Source: Amaurobius ferox (Eukaryota; Arthropoda; Arachnida; Araneae; Amaurobiidae). From it: DNA of 64,000 bases. Shown here in pieces: positions 22,730 through 33,183 of the stretch. Location: the NCBI GenBank assembly GCA_951213105.1, contig OX578145.1, forward strand, positions 116,577,239 to 116,641,238, read 5' to 3'. The translations under genes were made by a program, and so were the position numbers. Below the pieces are notes generated by a model that searched no databases, was not told the DNA's origin, and saw nothing but the letters and a program-made list of their open reading frames with translations. Every line of letters starts with the position of its first letter. Position 1 is the stretch's first letter.

Positions 22730-24060
22730 CGAGGCATGTTTTTTATGTAAGTACCGTTTTGCGATTCTGCCGCCGCAGCGCTACGGTCGGCGTTCCGCGC
22801 ATGCGCGCTGGTTACCTACATCTCTTGTCTACGCACTGACGCCATTACAGTCTGATTCTTCATTGTATACGTTGTTTACTGAGTGTTTAAGATGCCTCCG
22901 ACAATCGTGAGTCCCGCCGATTGTGAAGTACGGGCTGTTATACGATTTCTTAGTGCTAAAGGCGTAAAACCGATCGATATTCATCGTGAGATCTGTGAAG
23001 TTTACGGACAAAACATTATGAGTGATGGAATGGTAAGGAAATGGGTGAGAGCATTTAAAGATGGCCGCTAAATGTGCATGATGAAGAACGGAATGGGCGT
23101 CCTTCGGTCTTTAATGAAGATTTGGTGCAGAAAGTGGAAGAAAAGGTGAGAGAAAACAGACGCTTTACAATTTCATCAATGTGCGACTGGTTTCCTCAAT
23201 ATTCTCGTAGTGTTTTGTATCGCATTGTGACCGAGAACTTGAATTACCGGAAATTGTGTTCACGTTGGGTTCCAAAAATGTTGACGGATTTGCACAAAAC
23301 CCAACGTTTAGGCAGTGCATTGACTTTCCTTGAGCGGTACCACAATGAAGGTGAAGATTTTTTAGACCAAATTGTTACTGGTGACGAAACATGGGTGGCC
23401 TACGTCACACCAGAATCAAAACAACAATCCATGGAATGGCGACATTCATCATCACCCAAAAGAGTGAAGTTTAAGCAAACAATTTCTGCCCGGAAAATCA
23501 TGTGCACAGTTTTTTGGGACAAAAAAGGAGTATTGCTAGTGGAGTTTCTGCCTCGTAATGAGACAATCAATGCAGCGTCTTATTGTGAGACATTGAACAA
23601 TCTGCGTCGTGCAATCCAGAACAAAAGACGTGGCAAGTTGAGTAAGGGTATCGTTTTGCTGCATGACAATGCCCGTCCACATGTGGCTAATCGGACCAAA
23701 GATCTCATCAAATCTTTTAAATGGGAAACTCTAGATCATCCTCCATACAGCCCTGATCTGGCGCCCAGCGACTACCATTTGTTCCTGCACTTGAAGAAAC
23801 ACCTGGGTGGTCAGCGTCTTCAAGACGATAACGAAGTCAAAACAGTTGTGATACAGTGGTTAACAAGTCAGGCGGCAGAATTTTATGAGGAGGGTATTCA
23901 AAAACTGGTGCCACGTTATGACAAGTGCCTCAATATTCACGGAAATTATGTAGAAAAGTAGATTAAGGTACAGGCTTTCATGTAGAAATAAAATTATTGC
24001 GATATCTTTGCACGTCTTTTTTTAATTCCAAAACGGTACTTACTTAAAAAACATGCCTCG
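22730..24060 (+). mobile_element. mariner transposon, nearly complete (1331 bp)
   Basis: The terminal inverted repeats are 32 bp: 22730-22761 begins CGAGGCATGTTTTTTA, and 24029-24060 is its reverse complement with one mismatch. TA dinucleotides at 22728-22729 and 24061-24062 are the target duplication. Inside is a single transposase gene with DD34D chemistry. Length, ends and motif order all match Tc1/mariner family mariners. It sits in the WASHC1 intron in the same orientation as the host gene. Confidence 0.95.
22883..23961 (+). pseudogene. mariner transposase (one frameshift)
   Basis: This is a cut-and-paste transposase of about 355 residues. The N-terminal helix-turn-helix region (IRFLSAKGVKPIDIHREI, then GMVRKWVRAFKDGR) ends at a TAA at 23069-23071. 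The remainder is open in the next frame from 23074. It shows HDEERNGRPS, WVPKML (the family's WVPHEL linker), TGDETW, HDNARPH and SPDLAPSDYHLF. The second and third catalytic Asp are separated by 34 residues, as in mariners. A single-base loss in the linker explains the split, so the copy is young but probably inactive. Confidence 0.93.
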
Positions 24061-24062
24061 TA

Positions 24063-24537
24063 CTTGCAGTGATGTATGTCACAGTTCCACCAAAAATATT
24101 ACAATGGGGGGACGGGGGGGGGGGAATTGTGAATGAGATAACATGTTAATGTTACTTTAACCTTGAGTGACAATAGGGATTGCTGAGATTTGAATGGACT
24201 GCCAGTAAAGCCAAAACCAGGCAATAAGTGCTGGGAATAAACTATCATAATTGAGAAAGGTTAAATAGTATGAATGGAAATCAAAGACAAAAAGTTTACA
24301 TTAATACAATTAATAAATTTACAGAGGCGCAGGAAGATTGAATAATAGAGTAAGCCAAGAACACCAAATTGAGGGCTGCAAATTGTTGCTTCAGGCTCAA
24401 GTTATATATTTTAAAGAAAATAACAATTAAAAATATTAAATATTTATAAAAAAAATTATTTTACAATTTTTATTCCTTTTTATTTTATTTAATTCTTATA
24501 GTTACACATAATTAAAAATATTTTGTGTGTGTGTGTA
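24063..24537. other. Spacer between mariner and Tc1 elements
   Basis: No gene. It contains G-rich runs (about 24104-24124) and a GT microsatellite immediately before the Tc1 end. Confidence 0.6.
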
Positions 24538-24539
24538 TA

Positions 24540-25406
24540 CAGTGGCTCTCAAAAGTGTTCGTACACTAAAAATTTGTAGAAAGAACACTGTCGCCTGGAA
24601 TTGAATTCGAATATAAAGTTCAATATTTTTTCATGTCATCTCCATGTGATTCTGAATAAAACCTGACATATTTTTTTAAAATATTGAATCATTTTTTTTA
24701 TATAAAAGTGAAAATGCAAGGAGGCAGAGAAAGACCATGTCACAAAAGTGATCGTACACCGAAACATTTTCGGATAAATTCATAAATAAAATTATTGTCT
24801 GTCGCTTTTTTTTATTTTTGCATTGTGGTGACATTTAAAAAATCATTTGGCTTTAATCTTGGCTTGCCTACTTCGTAATATTTATAGTATTATTTAAAAA
24901 TGGCTCGTAATCGTAAGGAAACAACGAACAGCATTCGAAAATTGATTATTTTTCATTATAGTAGTGGTAAATCAGTTCGTAATATTGCTAAATTAGTAAA
25001 TTTATCCCATTCTACTGTGCAGTATGTGATAAAACTCTTTAAAGAAGAAAATCGATCGAAAACAAGGTAAGAAAAAGTCATGCGGCAAAATTAACTCAAC
25101 GTAATCAAATATTTGTAGTTAGAAAATTTGTGAAAAATCCATGTTTGAGTGTTGTAAAAATTTCTACAGAATTTGCTGAATAATTTTCTACTTTAATTTC
25201 ACTTGAAACTGTATGACGAGTGCTCAGATCAGCAGGATTACATGGGCGTATTTTACTATGTTTTTAAAATATTTTATGTAGTTTTGTTAAGAACAAGTTA
25301 TAGATATTATTAAAAAATTTCCATTCTGAAATATTAATTTTTATTAATGGATAGAGCAGTATTTCATTAAAATTCGTAAGTGTTCGAACACTTTTGGGAG
25401 CCACTG
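24540..25406 (+). mobile_element. Internally deleted Tc1-like element (867 bp)
   Basis: The left end CAGTGGCTCTCAAAAGTGTT (24540) and right end (reverse complement CAGTGGCTCCCAAAAGTGTT, ending at 25406) form inverted repeats. TA flanks both sides (24538-24539, 25407-25408). A second internal copy of the core (CAAAAGTGATCGTACAC, about 24741) gives the inverted-repeat/direct-repeat layout of some Tc1 elements. The DNA-binding part of the transposase remains; the catalytic domain is deleted. Confidence 0.88.
24900..25070 (+). pseudogene. Tc1 transposase N-terminal HTH fragment
   Basis: A 56-codon frame starts MARNRKETTNS and contains SGKSVRNIAKLVNLSHSTVQ, a paired-like helix-turn-helix used for binding the element ends. 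It stops at 25068-25070. Weak continuation of coding sense can be seen to about 25240 before the right terminal region begins. If transcribed, such a fragment could only bind, not cut. Confidence 0.75.
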
Positions 25407-25499
25407 TATATATATTTAATGGAAGCTGTAGTAGTTAGGAATTTTTCCTTGCATTATATCGAGTGGTAGTTGATACACTAGGCTAATAATATTAAAGAC

Positions 25500-26535
25500 T
25501 AATTGGGGAGGATATGCATTATAAGCTGCTGTTAAATTTTATAAAATGTGCTAATTCACAAATTTTATTTATTCTAAGAGCCTGGTTTAAAATAATGTTT
25601 CTGAAAACAGAAAGATGCAAACTCGATTTAAAATGTTGAATTTTAGATGTATTATTATTATTATTATTATTATTTTTTTTTTTTTTTTGTGTGTGCCATA
25701 TAAGTTGTGTAAACAAAATAAACCAGTTAAACCAGTTTGTGTTTAGTTATACAAAATAAACCAGTGTATTATTTTGTATAACTAAATTTAAATCTAAAAA
25801 GTTAGCAGCATTAAAATTATTATTACTAACAATCAATTGAAGATTATTAGGATAAAAGTTAAAACAATATTAGGTTTATTATTATGGGATACACAAAATA
25901 TCATCTAAATATCTATACATGAACATATCTTGCAAACTGTTACTTTTTTTTTCATAGAAGTACAAATATAAATTAACTGAGGCATATCCTCTATGTGGGA
26001 TACCAAACTGCTGCTTAAAAAAAAAAATTCCATGTATATAATTTATATGTGGTGTGAAATTAAGTAGTGTTTAAAAAAACTAATATTTCTGGGTTACACT
26101 ATTTCAAATATTTCTAAAATAATTTTTAAAAAGATCATTAATATCTATATTATTAAGCATCTTTAAAATCAAAGGTATAAATGCTATGAATATTAATATA
26201 TTAGTAAGAGTTTTTCATTTCAAAACTAATTCAAAACTAATTCAAAACTGTTCTTTATTATATGACTTATTATTGAAAATATCAACAAAAGGTATTTCAT
26301 TTAAGACTTTTAGTAAAAGTTTACCAGCAATAGTATGGTAAGAATTATGGCAGCTAGTGATAGTTCGAAAAGCTACAGGAGATTTATGAAATTTAGGTAC
26401 TAGCACTATTTAGGAAAAGTTATAACAATTATATTTGAGAGAGTTACTTATATTTAGCAACAATTCTATTAAATAAGATTTTAAGGTGTTTGTATTGTGT
26501 AAATTGCAAATAGAATTATTAAGAATGTGTGATTT
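25500..26535 (-). pseudogene. Penelope-like reverse transcriptase copy, minus strand
   Basis: Reading from 26535 down, a broken frame gives VLVPKFHKSPVAFRT (about 26400). After stops it gives YRYLDDIL (about 25900), and near 25560 VFRNIILNQALRINKI. The same blocks occur in the same order in the plus-strand copy next door. The RT catalytic box is Y-x-DD. I assign it to Penelope-like elements on the 'PKFHKSP...RTI' and YRYxDD patterns. Many stops make it inactive. Confidence 0.65.
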
Positions 26536-26544
26536 AAGCATACT

Positions 26545-27689
26545 TATTATATTAAAGAACTACAACAACATTTTGTCATAACTTATGTAGATAAAGCTTC
26601 TAATAATTATGCCATCATTTGTAAAAAATATTATGTTTCTCTGTTACAGAATTACTTAAAAAATAATCAAATTTTTAAACCCATTAATAATCAGTCTATC
26701 AAAATCAAAACTAAAATGCTAAAATTATATACACAATTAAATATTAATTGTAAGTTTTTTAAATTTCCTTATGTTACTTTGGTTCCTAAATTCCACAAAT
26801 CACCTCTCAGTTTTAGAACATTCACTTGTGGACATAATACCTTTACCACTACAGCTAGTAAGTACTTGCTTAACTGTTTAAATAGAATTAACGAATCTCT
26901 TAAATTTAGGAATTCAGGATATTTCATTTTGAACAATAGTTTTGATTTAGTTAATCACCTTAGCAAGTTTCCACAAATTCTTGGTTTCCAAACCTTTGAT
27001 TTTAAAGACCTATTTAATAATATTGTCATTAAAGATTTATATATAAAGTTATTATCTCTCTTTATCATGACTATATATCTTCCAATCATGTTGCTTTTAA
27101 TGTCAAAAATTTTCCTATGCTCTTGCACTTTGTGTTATACAACAATTATATTATCCAAGGTGATAACATTTATTTACAAACATCTGGTGTACCACAAAGT
27201 GGCTGTAGTAGTAGTATTCTCGCTAACTTATATCTTTATTATTATGAATGTCATTTTAACTCTAATTCATATATTATATATAGATATGTTGACGACTTAA
27301 TTTGTATTATCATTGATGATTCCTATCCCACTAATATTGATTTTTACCCTTCTAACCTAGAATTAATTCCTAATGAGCCTAGCGTTAGTCAAACTGTTAA
27401 TTTTTTAGACCTAAATTTAGATACCCTCAATAATCATGTAATCACCAATCTGTATGATAAAAAAGATTCTTACAACTTCACTATCATAAAGCTGCTATCA
27501 TATCAATCTTGTAATTCTATTCAATTGTTTAGAAACATCATTTTAAACCAGCTATTTCGAATACATCGACTTTCTGATCCTCGGTTTCACTTTCTCCACA
27601 TCAATAATCTTAAACGCATTTGTCAAAATTACCAATATCCGGAAGTATTTGTAAATAATATTATTAATAATTTCAAATATACCACGTAA
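26545..27689 (+). pseudogene. Penelope-like reverse transcriptase copy, plus strand
   Basis: A frame from about 26545 reads FVITYVDKASNNYAIICKK, then VTLVPKFHKSPLSFRTFT. After a frameshift near 27050-27110 it reads TSGVPQSGCSSSILANLYL, IYRYVDDLICI (catalytic YVDD) and LFRNIILNQLFRIHRL, to a stop at 27689. RT palm and thumb motifs are complete but split over two frames. No GIY-YIG endonuclease follows, so this may be an endonuclease-less type or 3'-truncated. It lies head to head with the minus copy. Confidence 0.7.
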
Positions 27690-28479
27690 TAATTTTACAC
27701 ATGCATTATTTATCTTTGATTGGTTAATTCATTTTTGAGAATTCACCCATTCCTATCACCTAACTTACCACTTGGCCTGAGTCTAATACTGTTTTCTATT
27801 TTCGAATGACTATTTTCCACTTGTCCTGAGTCCTATACTGATTACTATTTTTGAAAGTCTCCATACATATTATGTATCGTTCAAATGTATTCATTCCGGT
27901 GCCCACTCGCATTGACAAAGTGAGGTGAAATGCTCAGTCGCTAGTTCAACTTACACGTGGTAGCAATGCTTGTGAGTTCATATTTCTGTTCGAGGAGGTA
28001 TTATTTTTCAGATTTGTAATTCAATTGATTTATTTTTCTCCTTCCACTAGCCAGTAGACAGTTCCAATGGTGTCTATAGTTAAATACTATCGCCATTGTT
28101 AGAAACTGGCTATTCTATCGGTTTTAATTCGAATTGTATGGCTGTCCTGATGAGAATACAATTTCGAACTAACCGCCATTTTTTGTGTAGTTTCAATTGA
28201 TTGTTCTCTATGTCTTAATCTTTTATCTTGAGCTAATTATTATTGCCTTTCTCATTTTTGCCGTGTTTTCTTTTTCATTTTATTTATATTTATATACTTT
28301 TAATTGTGATTTTTGTATCCTAATATTCTTCTCATCCCCCTTTCCATTGTAGTGATATGTTACCTTCTATCTTTATCCTTAGTCTTGGTCTATAGTTACT
28401 CATTTGTAACAGATATGCTAGAGATGGGTTTTTTTGTACATACAGTAGTTTATGCATAATTTTCGATTAAAATCTTTCA

Positions 28480-28510
<31 letters not shown>
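27690..28510 (+). repeat. Region 3' of the Penelope-like ORF, ending in (TA)n
   Basis: Non-coding. The phrase 'CTTGxCCTGAGTCxxATACTG' occurs twice (about 27772 and 27817). The block 28390-28500 (GTCTATAGTTAC, ATGCTAGAGATGGGTT, ACAGTAGTT, then TA repeats) has a direct copy at 29318-29455. An imperfect hairpin lies at 28120-28173. Confidence 0.55.
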
Positions 28511-28666
28511 TAAATTGCATAAATACCGAAGCATGCTAAACGAATTAAGGATACTTTGCAAATGTGAATAGTAAAAAATACTAACGTTATTAAGTAATAA
28601 AGATTGACAATGCAAAATACATTTAATTTATTGCACAAATGCAGCTAATAAATGAAATGATTTCAA

Positions 28667-29036
28667 TAATAATAATAGTTTGAAAATCCAATGATAGAAT
28701 AGAGAGAAGTTGCAACTCAAAAATCCTAATTTTAAAAAATGCCTACATAATGAAAAGAAGTATTAAATAGAGAATCATCAAACAAATGGAAAAAAATGCA
28801 AATTGCTAGTCATAAAGCTAAAGATAATCAACAAATATCAATGTCCATTCATTCCATTCCATTGATATTTGTTGATTATCTTTAGCTTTATGACTAGCAA
28901 TTTGTATTTTTTTTCCATTTGATTGATGATTCTTTATTTAATACTTCTTTTTATTATGTAGGCATTTTTTAAAATTAGGATTTTTGAGTTGCAACTTCTC
29001 TCTATTCTATCATTGGATTTTCGAACTATTATTATT
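28667..29036. repeat. Long palindrome: 177-bp arms, 16-bp spacer
   Basis: The left arm (28667-28843) and right arm (28860-29036) are reverse complements with only a few mismatches. The centre is CAATG-TCCATTCATTCCATTC-CATTG. Neither arm has terminal repeats or a target duplication that I could define, so it does not look like a standard MITE. Transcription through it would give a long double-stranded RNA hairpin. It lies between the two direct copies of the Penelope 3'-region block. Confidence 0.9.
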
Positions 29037-29039
29037 ATA

Positions 29040-29531
29040 TATGGAACTGCCTCGTTTTGCTTTGCTTGTATTATTCTATGCATGTTTTTATATTTCCTAT
29101 TCCCCCCCCCCTTTTGTTGATCATTATGATTGCTTATTTATTTTGTCTTGTATGCTTTTTCATATATTTTTATATATAATTATATATTTTTTGTATATAG
29201 TTTTTATACTAATGTTTGTTTGTTTTTTGATTGTATATTCTTATTCGATAATTAATTATTCCACCCCTCCTTTTCTCCTTTTATAGCTCTAAATTACCTA
29301 CTAATATTATCCAATTGTATTTGTCTATAGTTACATAGGTTAACACTTAATCGTTACAACTGTGCTAGAGATAGGTTGTTAGTCATTACAGTAGTTAATG
29401 TATAGTTTTTGCTTCTAAATATCTATTTTATATATATATATATATATATATATCGGCAACTTTGCGCCAACAATTTGAACATTTATATGCTTATTATTTA
29501 TTTAGTTGTATACTAAATTGCATTAGATTTG

Positions 29532-29575
<44 letters not shown>

Positions 29576-29608
29576 CTATATATATATATACATATATATA
29601 TACATATA
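29040..29608 (+). repeat. Second copy of the Penelope 3'-region block and (TA)n tracts
   Basis: 29318-29455 repeats the 28390-28500 block (GTCTATAGTTACATAG, TGTGCTAGAGATAGGTT, ACAGTAGTTAATGTATAG), again ending in TA repeats. A second TA microsatellite at 29534-29608 carries the next insertions. Open frames over this area are low-complexity. Confidence 0.6.
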
Positions 29609-29610
29609 TA

Positions 29611-30322
29611 CAGGGTGTCCAGTGCTATCGGTGCCCAATGGCTATTTCCTCAACCGTTAGTCATAGCGATACACTTCCAATTGCAAAAATGTTTTAAATT
29701 TTAAAATCTATTGTCTTAGAAACAGTTTAAATCAATAAATGCATTTCTGAAAGAAATACAAATTATAAATTTTTATACAGTCCCCCGGTCCTACCAATTA
29801 TATTTAGGAAAATCATCCTCATACAATTTTATGCAAAAAAAAAAAAATTATCCTTTTACGACCAGAATCGACCGACTTATATCTGTTTAAAGTTGGAGCA
29901 CTTTTTGTGCTGAGAAATGGTCAATACGGTCCCTGATTAGATGGTTGCCTGGAGAAATGGTCAGTACGATCCCTGATTGGTTGATTGCCTGTAACGGAAC
30001 ATTTTTATGCGTGGAAAAGCGACTTAAGTCATAAAGTTTAATGCTTCATAACACGGTGAATTTTGGTCGTAAAAGGAAGATTTTTTTTATTTATTTACAT
30101 GAAATTGTATAAGAATGATTTTCCTAAATATAATGTGTAGGACTGGGGAACCATATAAAGATTTATATTTCGTATTTTTTTTTCAGAAATGTATTTATTG
30201 ATTTAAACTGTTTCTAAGATAATAGATTTTAAAATTTAAAGCATTTTTGCAATTGGAAGTATATCTCTGTGACTAACGATTGAGGAAATAGCCATTGGGC
30301 ACCGATAGCACTGGACACCCTG
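29611..30322. mobile_element. MITE with about 255-bp terminal inverted repeats
   Basis: It starts CAGGGTGTCCAGTGCTATCG at 29611 and ends with its reverse complement at 30322. The arms run to 29864 and from 30064, with TA on both outer sides. The ~200-bp centre has two 39-bp direct repeats (GAGAAATGGTCAxTACGxTC, about 29923 and 29953). No coding capacity. The ends and TA duplication suggest mobilisation by a Tc1/mariner transposase. Confidence 0.9.
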
Positions 30323-30326
30323 TATA

Positions 30327-31719
30327 TATGACCTGACACAGAAAATGCAACACCATGAAAGAGCAAATAGAGTGTGATGGTAAAGGACACACAGACAAAG
30401 ATGGCATATATAAATAAATGATGTTAATTCCAGAAGGGTGATGCGAAACAGTAATGTTATAGACATGTTGATCAGTAGGCAATAGGACCACCTCTTGCAG
30501 CGATACAAGCAGCAACCCTTCGAGAAACATAGCAATGCACTTTCGGATAGTTTCCTGAGGGATGGATGACCATATGCCTTCAACCATTCTCTACGGATCG
30601 TCCTCTGTTTAAGGTGGGGGTAGGGTAGTCAAACGACAGCCAATCACATCCCATACATTTTCGATGAGTGAGGGATCTGGAGACAGCGGAGACCAAGGAA
30701 GCATCTGAATACCTTGCAAGACGTGTCTGCTGATAGTTGCTGTCAGCAGTCATGTGTTCTCTTGCTGGAAAACAGCATTTAGCAATTGCTGAAGATAGAG
30801 TATTGCAACTGGTTGCAGCACCTTATCCACATATTGTTGTTCCATCATTGTGCCTCTGGTACGAACCAGAGGTGACCGGCTATCGAAGCCAATAGCACTC
30901 CAAAGCATGATGCCGCTTTGTCGAGCAGTATGGCATTCAGCAGTCATAGCAGGATTGGATATGTTTTCACGTCGCCTCCAAATTCTCACATGGCAACTGT
31001 CATTCGACAAACAGAAATAAGACTCGTCATTGAACACTACCCTGTCCCATTCAGTCATCCAAGGGGATCGGGCCTGACACCATTGTAATCTCTCACTTTG
31101 GTGTCTTGTCATCAATGGCAGTCTCCACAAAGGACGGTTTGAGTGCAAGCCCTTTTGACCAATCGTCGAGAAACTGTTCTCACTAATACCGGAACATCCA
31201 ATGTACCCGGCAAATTATATAGAATATCTACATTGCTTGTTGGGCCGCCACTGCATGCCTTCAAATATGTCGATCACTGTGTACTGATGTACATCTGGAT
31301 GGACCTGTACCACTGAGATGATTCACATGCCCTTCTTCAATCCATCTTTTCCAAATCCTTTGCACAGTGAATGCATGTACGTGTGTTTCAGCAGCAATAC
31401 GACAGTAGGACTATCCAGCCATGCGTAAACGTAAAATGAATCCCCTCGCATGATTGTCCAAATGCTGAAACGGATTTTGGCATTGTTGGCCAGGCATCTT
31501 TCAACAACACGTCTTCTAAAACAAAAAGCAACTTGGAAAACAGATTTCTGTAGGCGACAGACAGTAAACTGCCATTTCCATCCCTTTTATCTCGTGCTAT
31601 AATCAGGTGACCTACTTGCATTTCAGATCATTTGCATACATCGGACAGTTGCGTTTGTCTCACAATTTGCATAATTATACGACCAAAGCTTCATGGTGTT
31701 GCATTTTCTATGTCGGGTC

Positions 31720-31722
<3 letters not shown>
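30327..31722 (-). mobile_element. Tc1-like transposon (1396 bp), dead
   Basis: The inverted ends are TATGACCTGACACAGAAAAT (30327) and the reverse complement of CATGACCCGACATAGAAAAT at 31722. The inner TIR GCAACACCATGAA is identical on both sides. TA flanks both ends, and the left one lies two bases from the TA of the neighbouring MITE. It contains a Tc1 transposase gene on the minus strand. Confidence 0.9.
30610..31502 (-). pseudogene. Tc1 transposase (multiple stops, mutated active site)
   Basis: It starts near 31502 (MPGQQCQNPFQHLDNHARGF). The DNA-binding part includes RIAAETHVHAFTVQRIWKRW, and a clean stretch at 30750-31148 shows HSNRPLWRLPLM, VVFNDESYF (first Asp) and GIMLWSAI. Next comes FQQENT followed by TGA, where the family has QQDNARxH: the second catalytic Asp is Glu and the frame is broken. 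WSPLSPDPSLIENVWD provides the third acidic residue. There are at least four stops upstream. The enzyme would have cut at TA; this copy is dead. Confidence 0.88.
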
Positions 31723-31754
<32 letters not shown>

Positions 31755-31758
<4 letters not shown>

Positions 31759-31956
31759 TCATAATCAATTTTAAAATTTAAAAATTAATTTTTTAAATAA
31801 TCAATTTTAATTAAAATTATGACTAATAAAATTTATTTAAAATTTATGAATAATTAAATTTTAAATAAATTTTATTAGTCAGAATCATTTTTAAAAAAAT
31901 AATTTAAGATTTGGATGATCACAGAGAATTTTTTTTATAAATTCTCTGTGATCATC
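31755..31956. repeat. Cluster of three AT-rich hairpins
   Basis: Hairpin 1 is imperfect (31755-31826). Hairpin 2 has perfect 25-bp arms at 31821-31845 and 31856-31880. Hairpin 3 has perfect 18-bp arms (GATGATCACAGAGAATTT, 31914-31931; 31939-31956) around a 7-nt T-rich loop. They stand end to end just beyond the Tc1 element and its TA tract. Confidence 0.85.
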
Positions 31957-33019
31957 TAAATTATAAATTTGCTCTTCAAATGTTGTAAAAATGTTAGGCA
32001 TCCACTACTGAACTTCATCATTAAATTCTCAATCTTGCATAGCCACAACACTTTTGTAAATTATTCTATAAATGGTAAGCAGCAAATAGTAATGCAAGTT
32101 AAATTATAATTTACCTTTTCGTAGCTATCATTATTTGTACATTTTTTCTGCCACTTGGGACCCTTGTACTCTATTGCCACCATTAAGCTCTATTATACTA
32201 TGGCCTATTTCACCCTGGATTAGTATTGTAATGGATATACTAACTAGCTTGCCATATTATTATGTATTCATGTAGCACTACATATCTTGTGGAATGGTTC
32301 CCAAACAAAGGCAACCAGCTATTAATGTAATAATTCATTAACAAGTAACTTCAACTAAAGCATGATGCAACTTCATAATTTGCAAAGAAATGCATGCATA
32401 GCTTGAAGCTTGAATGTACTCATAGAGAGCTTGTATTGGAAAATTGATTGAAACTTGAAACTCGAAACTAAAGTTGTAGTGATTGCAGGACATTAAATCA
32501 TTTGCCACACACATAGGCATTAACTACATTTCCTGGTCAAGCCGGCAAACTGGGTAGTCAAGCGGCACCACAATACTACTAGAGTTATTTTTATGGCAGC
32601 ATTTTACACAGTTCTCCTTCCTTGGTTGGACCCTCATGCTAAAAGTAATTTGCAGTGCATTAATTAAACATAGATTTTTTTTTAAATTTTTAGTCTATTT
32701 AACAATGTTTGGTCCACAAATCCACACATGAAAATATCGGCTAAAAAATTTATTTTTTTCAAATTGCAATTTCTTTCTGCAGCTTGCTTGCTTATGGGAA
32801 TTATTACAAAGTTGTAACATCGTAACTGTGTAATTTTTAATAGGAGAGGTTAATTGCATGTGTATCTGATCTAGAATCTGCACTATTTAATATTGCTATA
32901 AATTTTGAGAAAATTGGTTGTTAAAAATTTGGAATAACACCACTGCTAATATGCAAAGATAAAAAATTTCCATTTTAAGATTTCATTTTGGCTTAGATTT
33001 ACTTATGGTTTGTTTTTAG
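31957..33019. other. 3' part of the WASHC1 intron, no element recognised
   Basis: AT-rich, no coding motif. It ends in the polypyrimidine-type acceptor TGTTTTTAG directly before the last exon. Confidence 0.6.
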
Positions 33020-33183
33020 GAGCTAATCGTAGTGGCAGTATGTCCGAAAGTAGTCCTCAATCTACTCCAGCTGCGATTGTTATGAATGCAATGGAGAAAA
33101 TATCTGCTATGATTCCTCCTCCACCAGTTGATAAACCATCAGCTAATGCAACTGATGATGATGATGATGACGATTGGGATTAA
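33020..33183 (+). CDS. WASHC1: WASHC1 last exon (acidic C-terminus)
   Basis: The exon begins with GA, completing the split Gly codon, and encodes 53 further residues. These comprise a Ser-rich start (GANRSGSMSESSPQS), IVMNAMEKISAMIPPPPVDK, and an acidic tail of seven Asp followed by Trp-Asp, then TAA at 33181-33183. An acidic run with a Trp next to the last residue is the A segment of VCA regions, which contacts the Arp2/3 complex. In WASH it follows MRRKGISG, exactly as here. With WASH complex partners it drives branched actin on endosomes. The mammalian tail differs in the linker, so this exon alone would be a weak call; the exon pair makes it firm. Confidence 0.88.

Larger units (their letters stand above)
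9213..33019 (+). other. WASHC1 intron (23,807 bp) filled with transposons
   Basis: The donor CAG|GTAGTT at 9213 and acceptor TGTTTTTAG at 33019 define a phase-1 intron joining the two exons. All elements listed between these positions lie inside it. I saw no convincing additional WASHC1 exon in between, and the junction (ISG|GANRS) needs none. Confidence 0.75.

Noticed and set aside
28120..28173. CTGATGAG in the loop of a hairpin downstream of the Penelope-like RT, as a possible hammerhead ribozyme (known in Penelope elements).
   Set aside because: The conserved GAAA after stem II and a correctly placed cleavage triplet are missing; the sequence has CGAAC. Only an imperfect hairpin remains.
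30236..30587. Two overlapping minus-strand open frames at the MITE/Tc1 border.
   Set aside because: They run across the MITE arm and Tc1 terminal region in non-coding frames and show no transposase motif.
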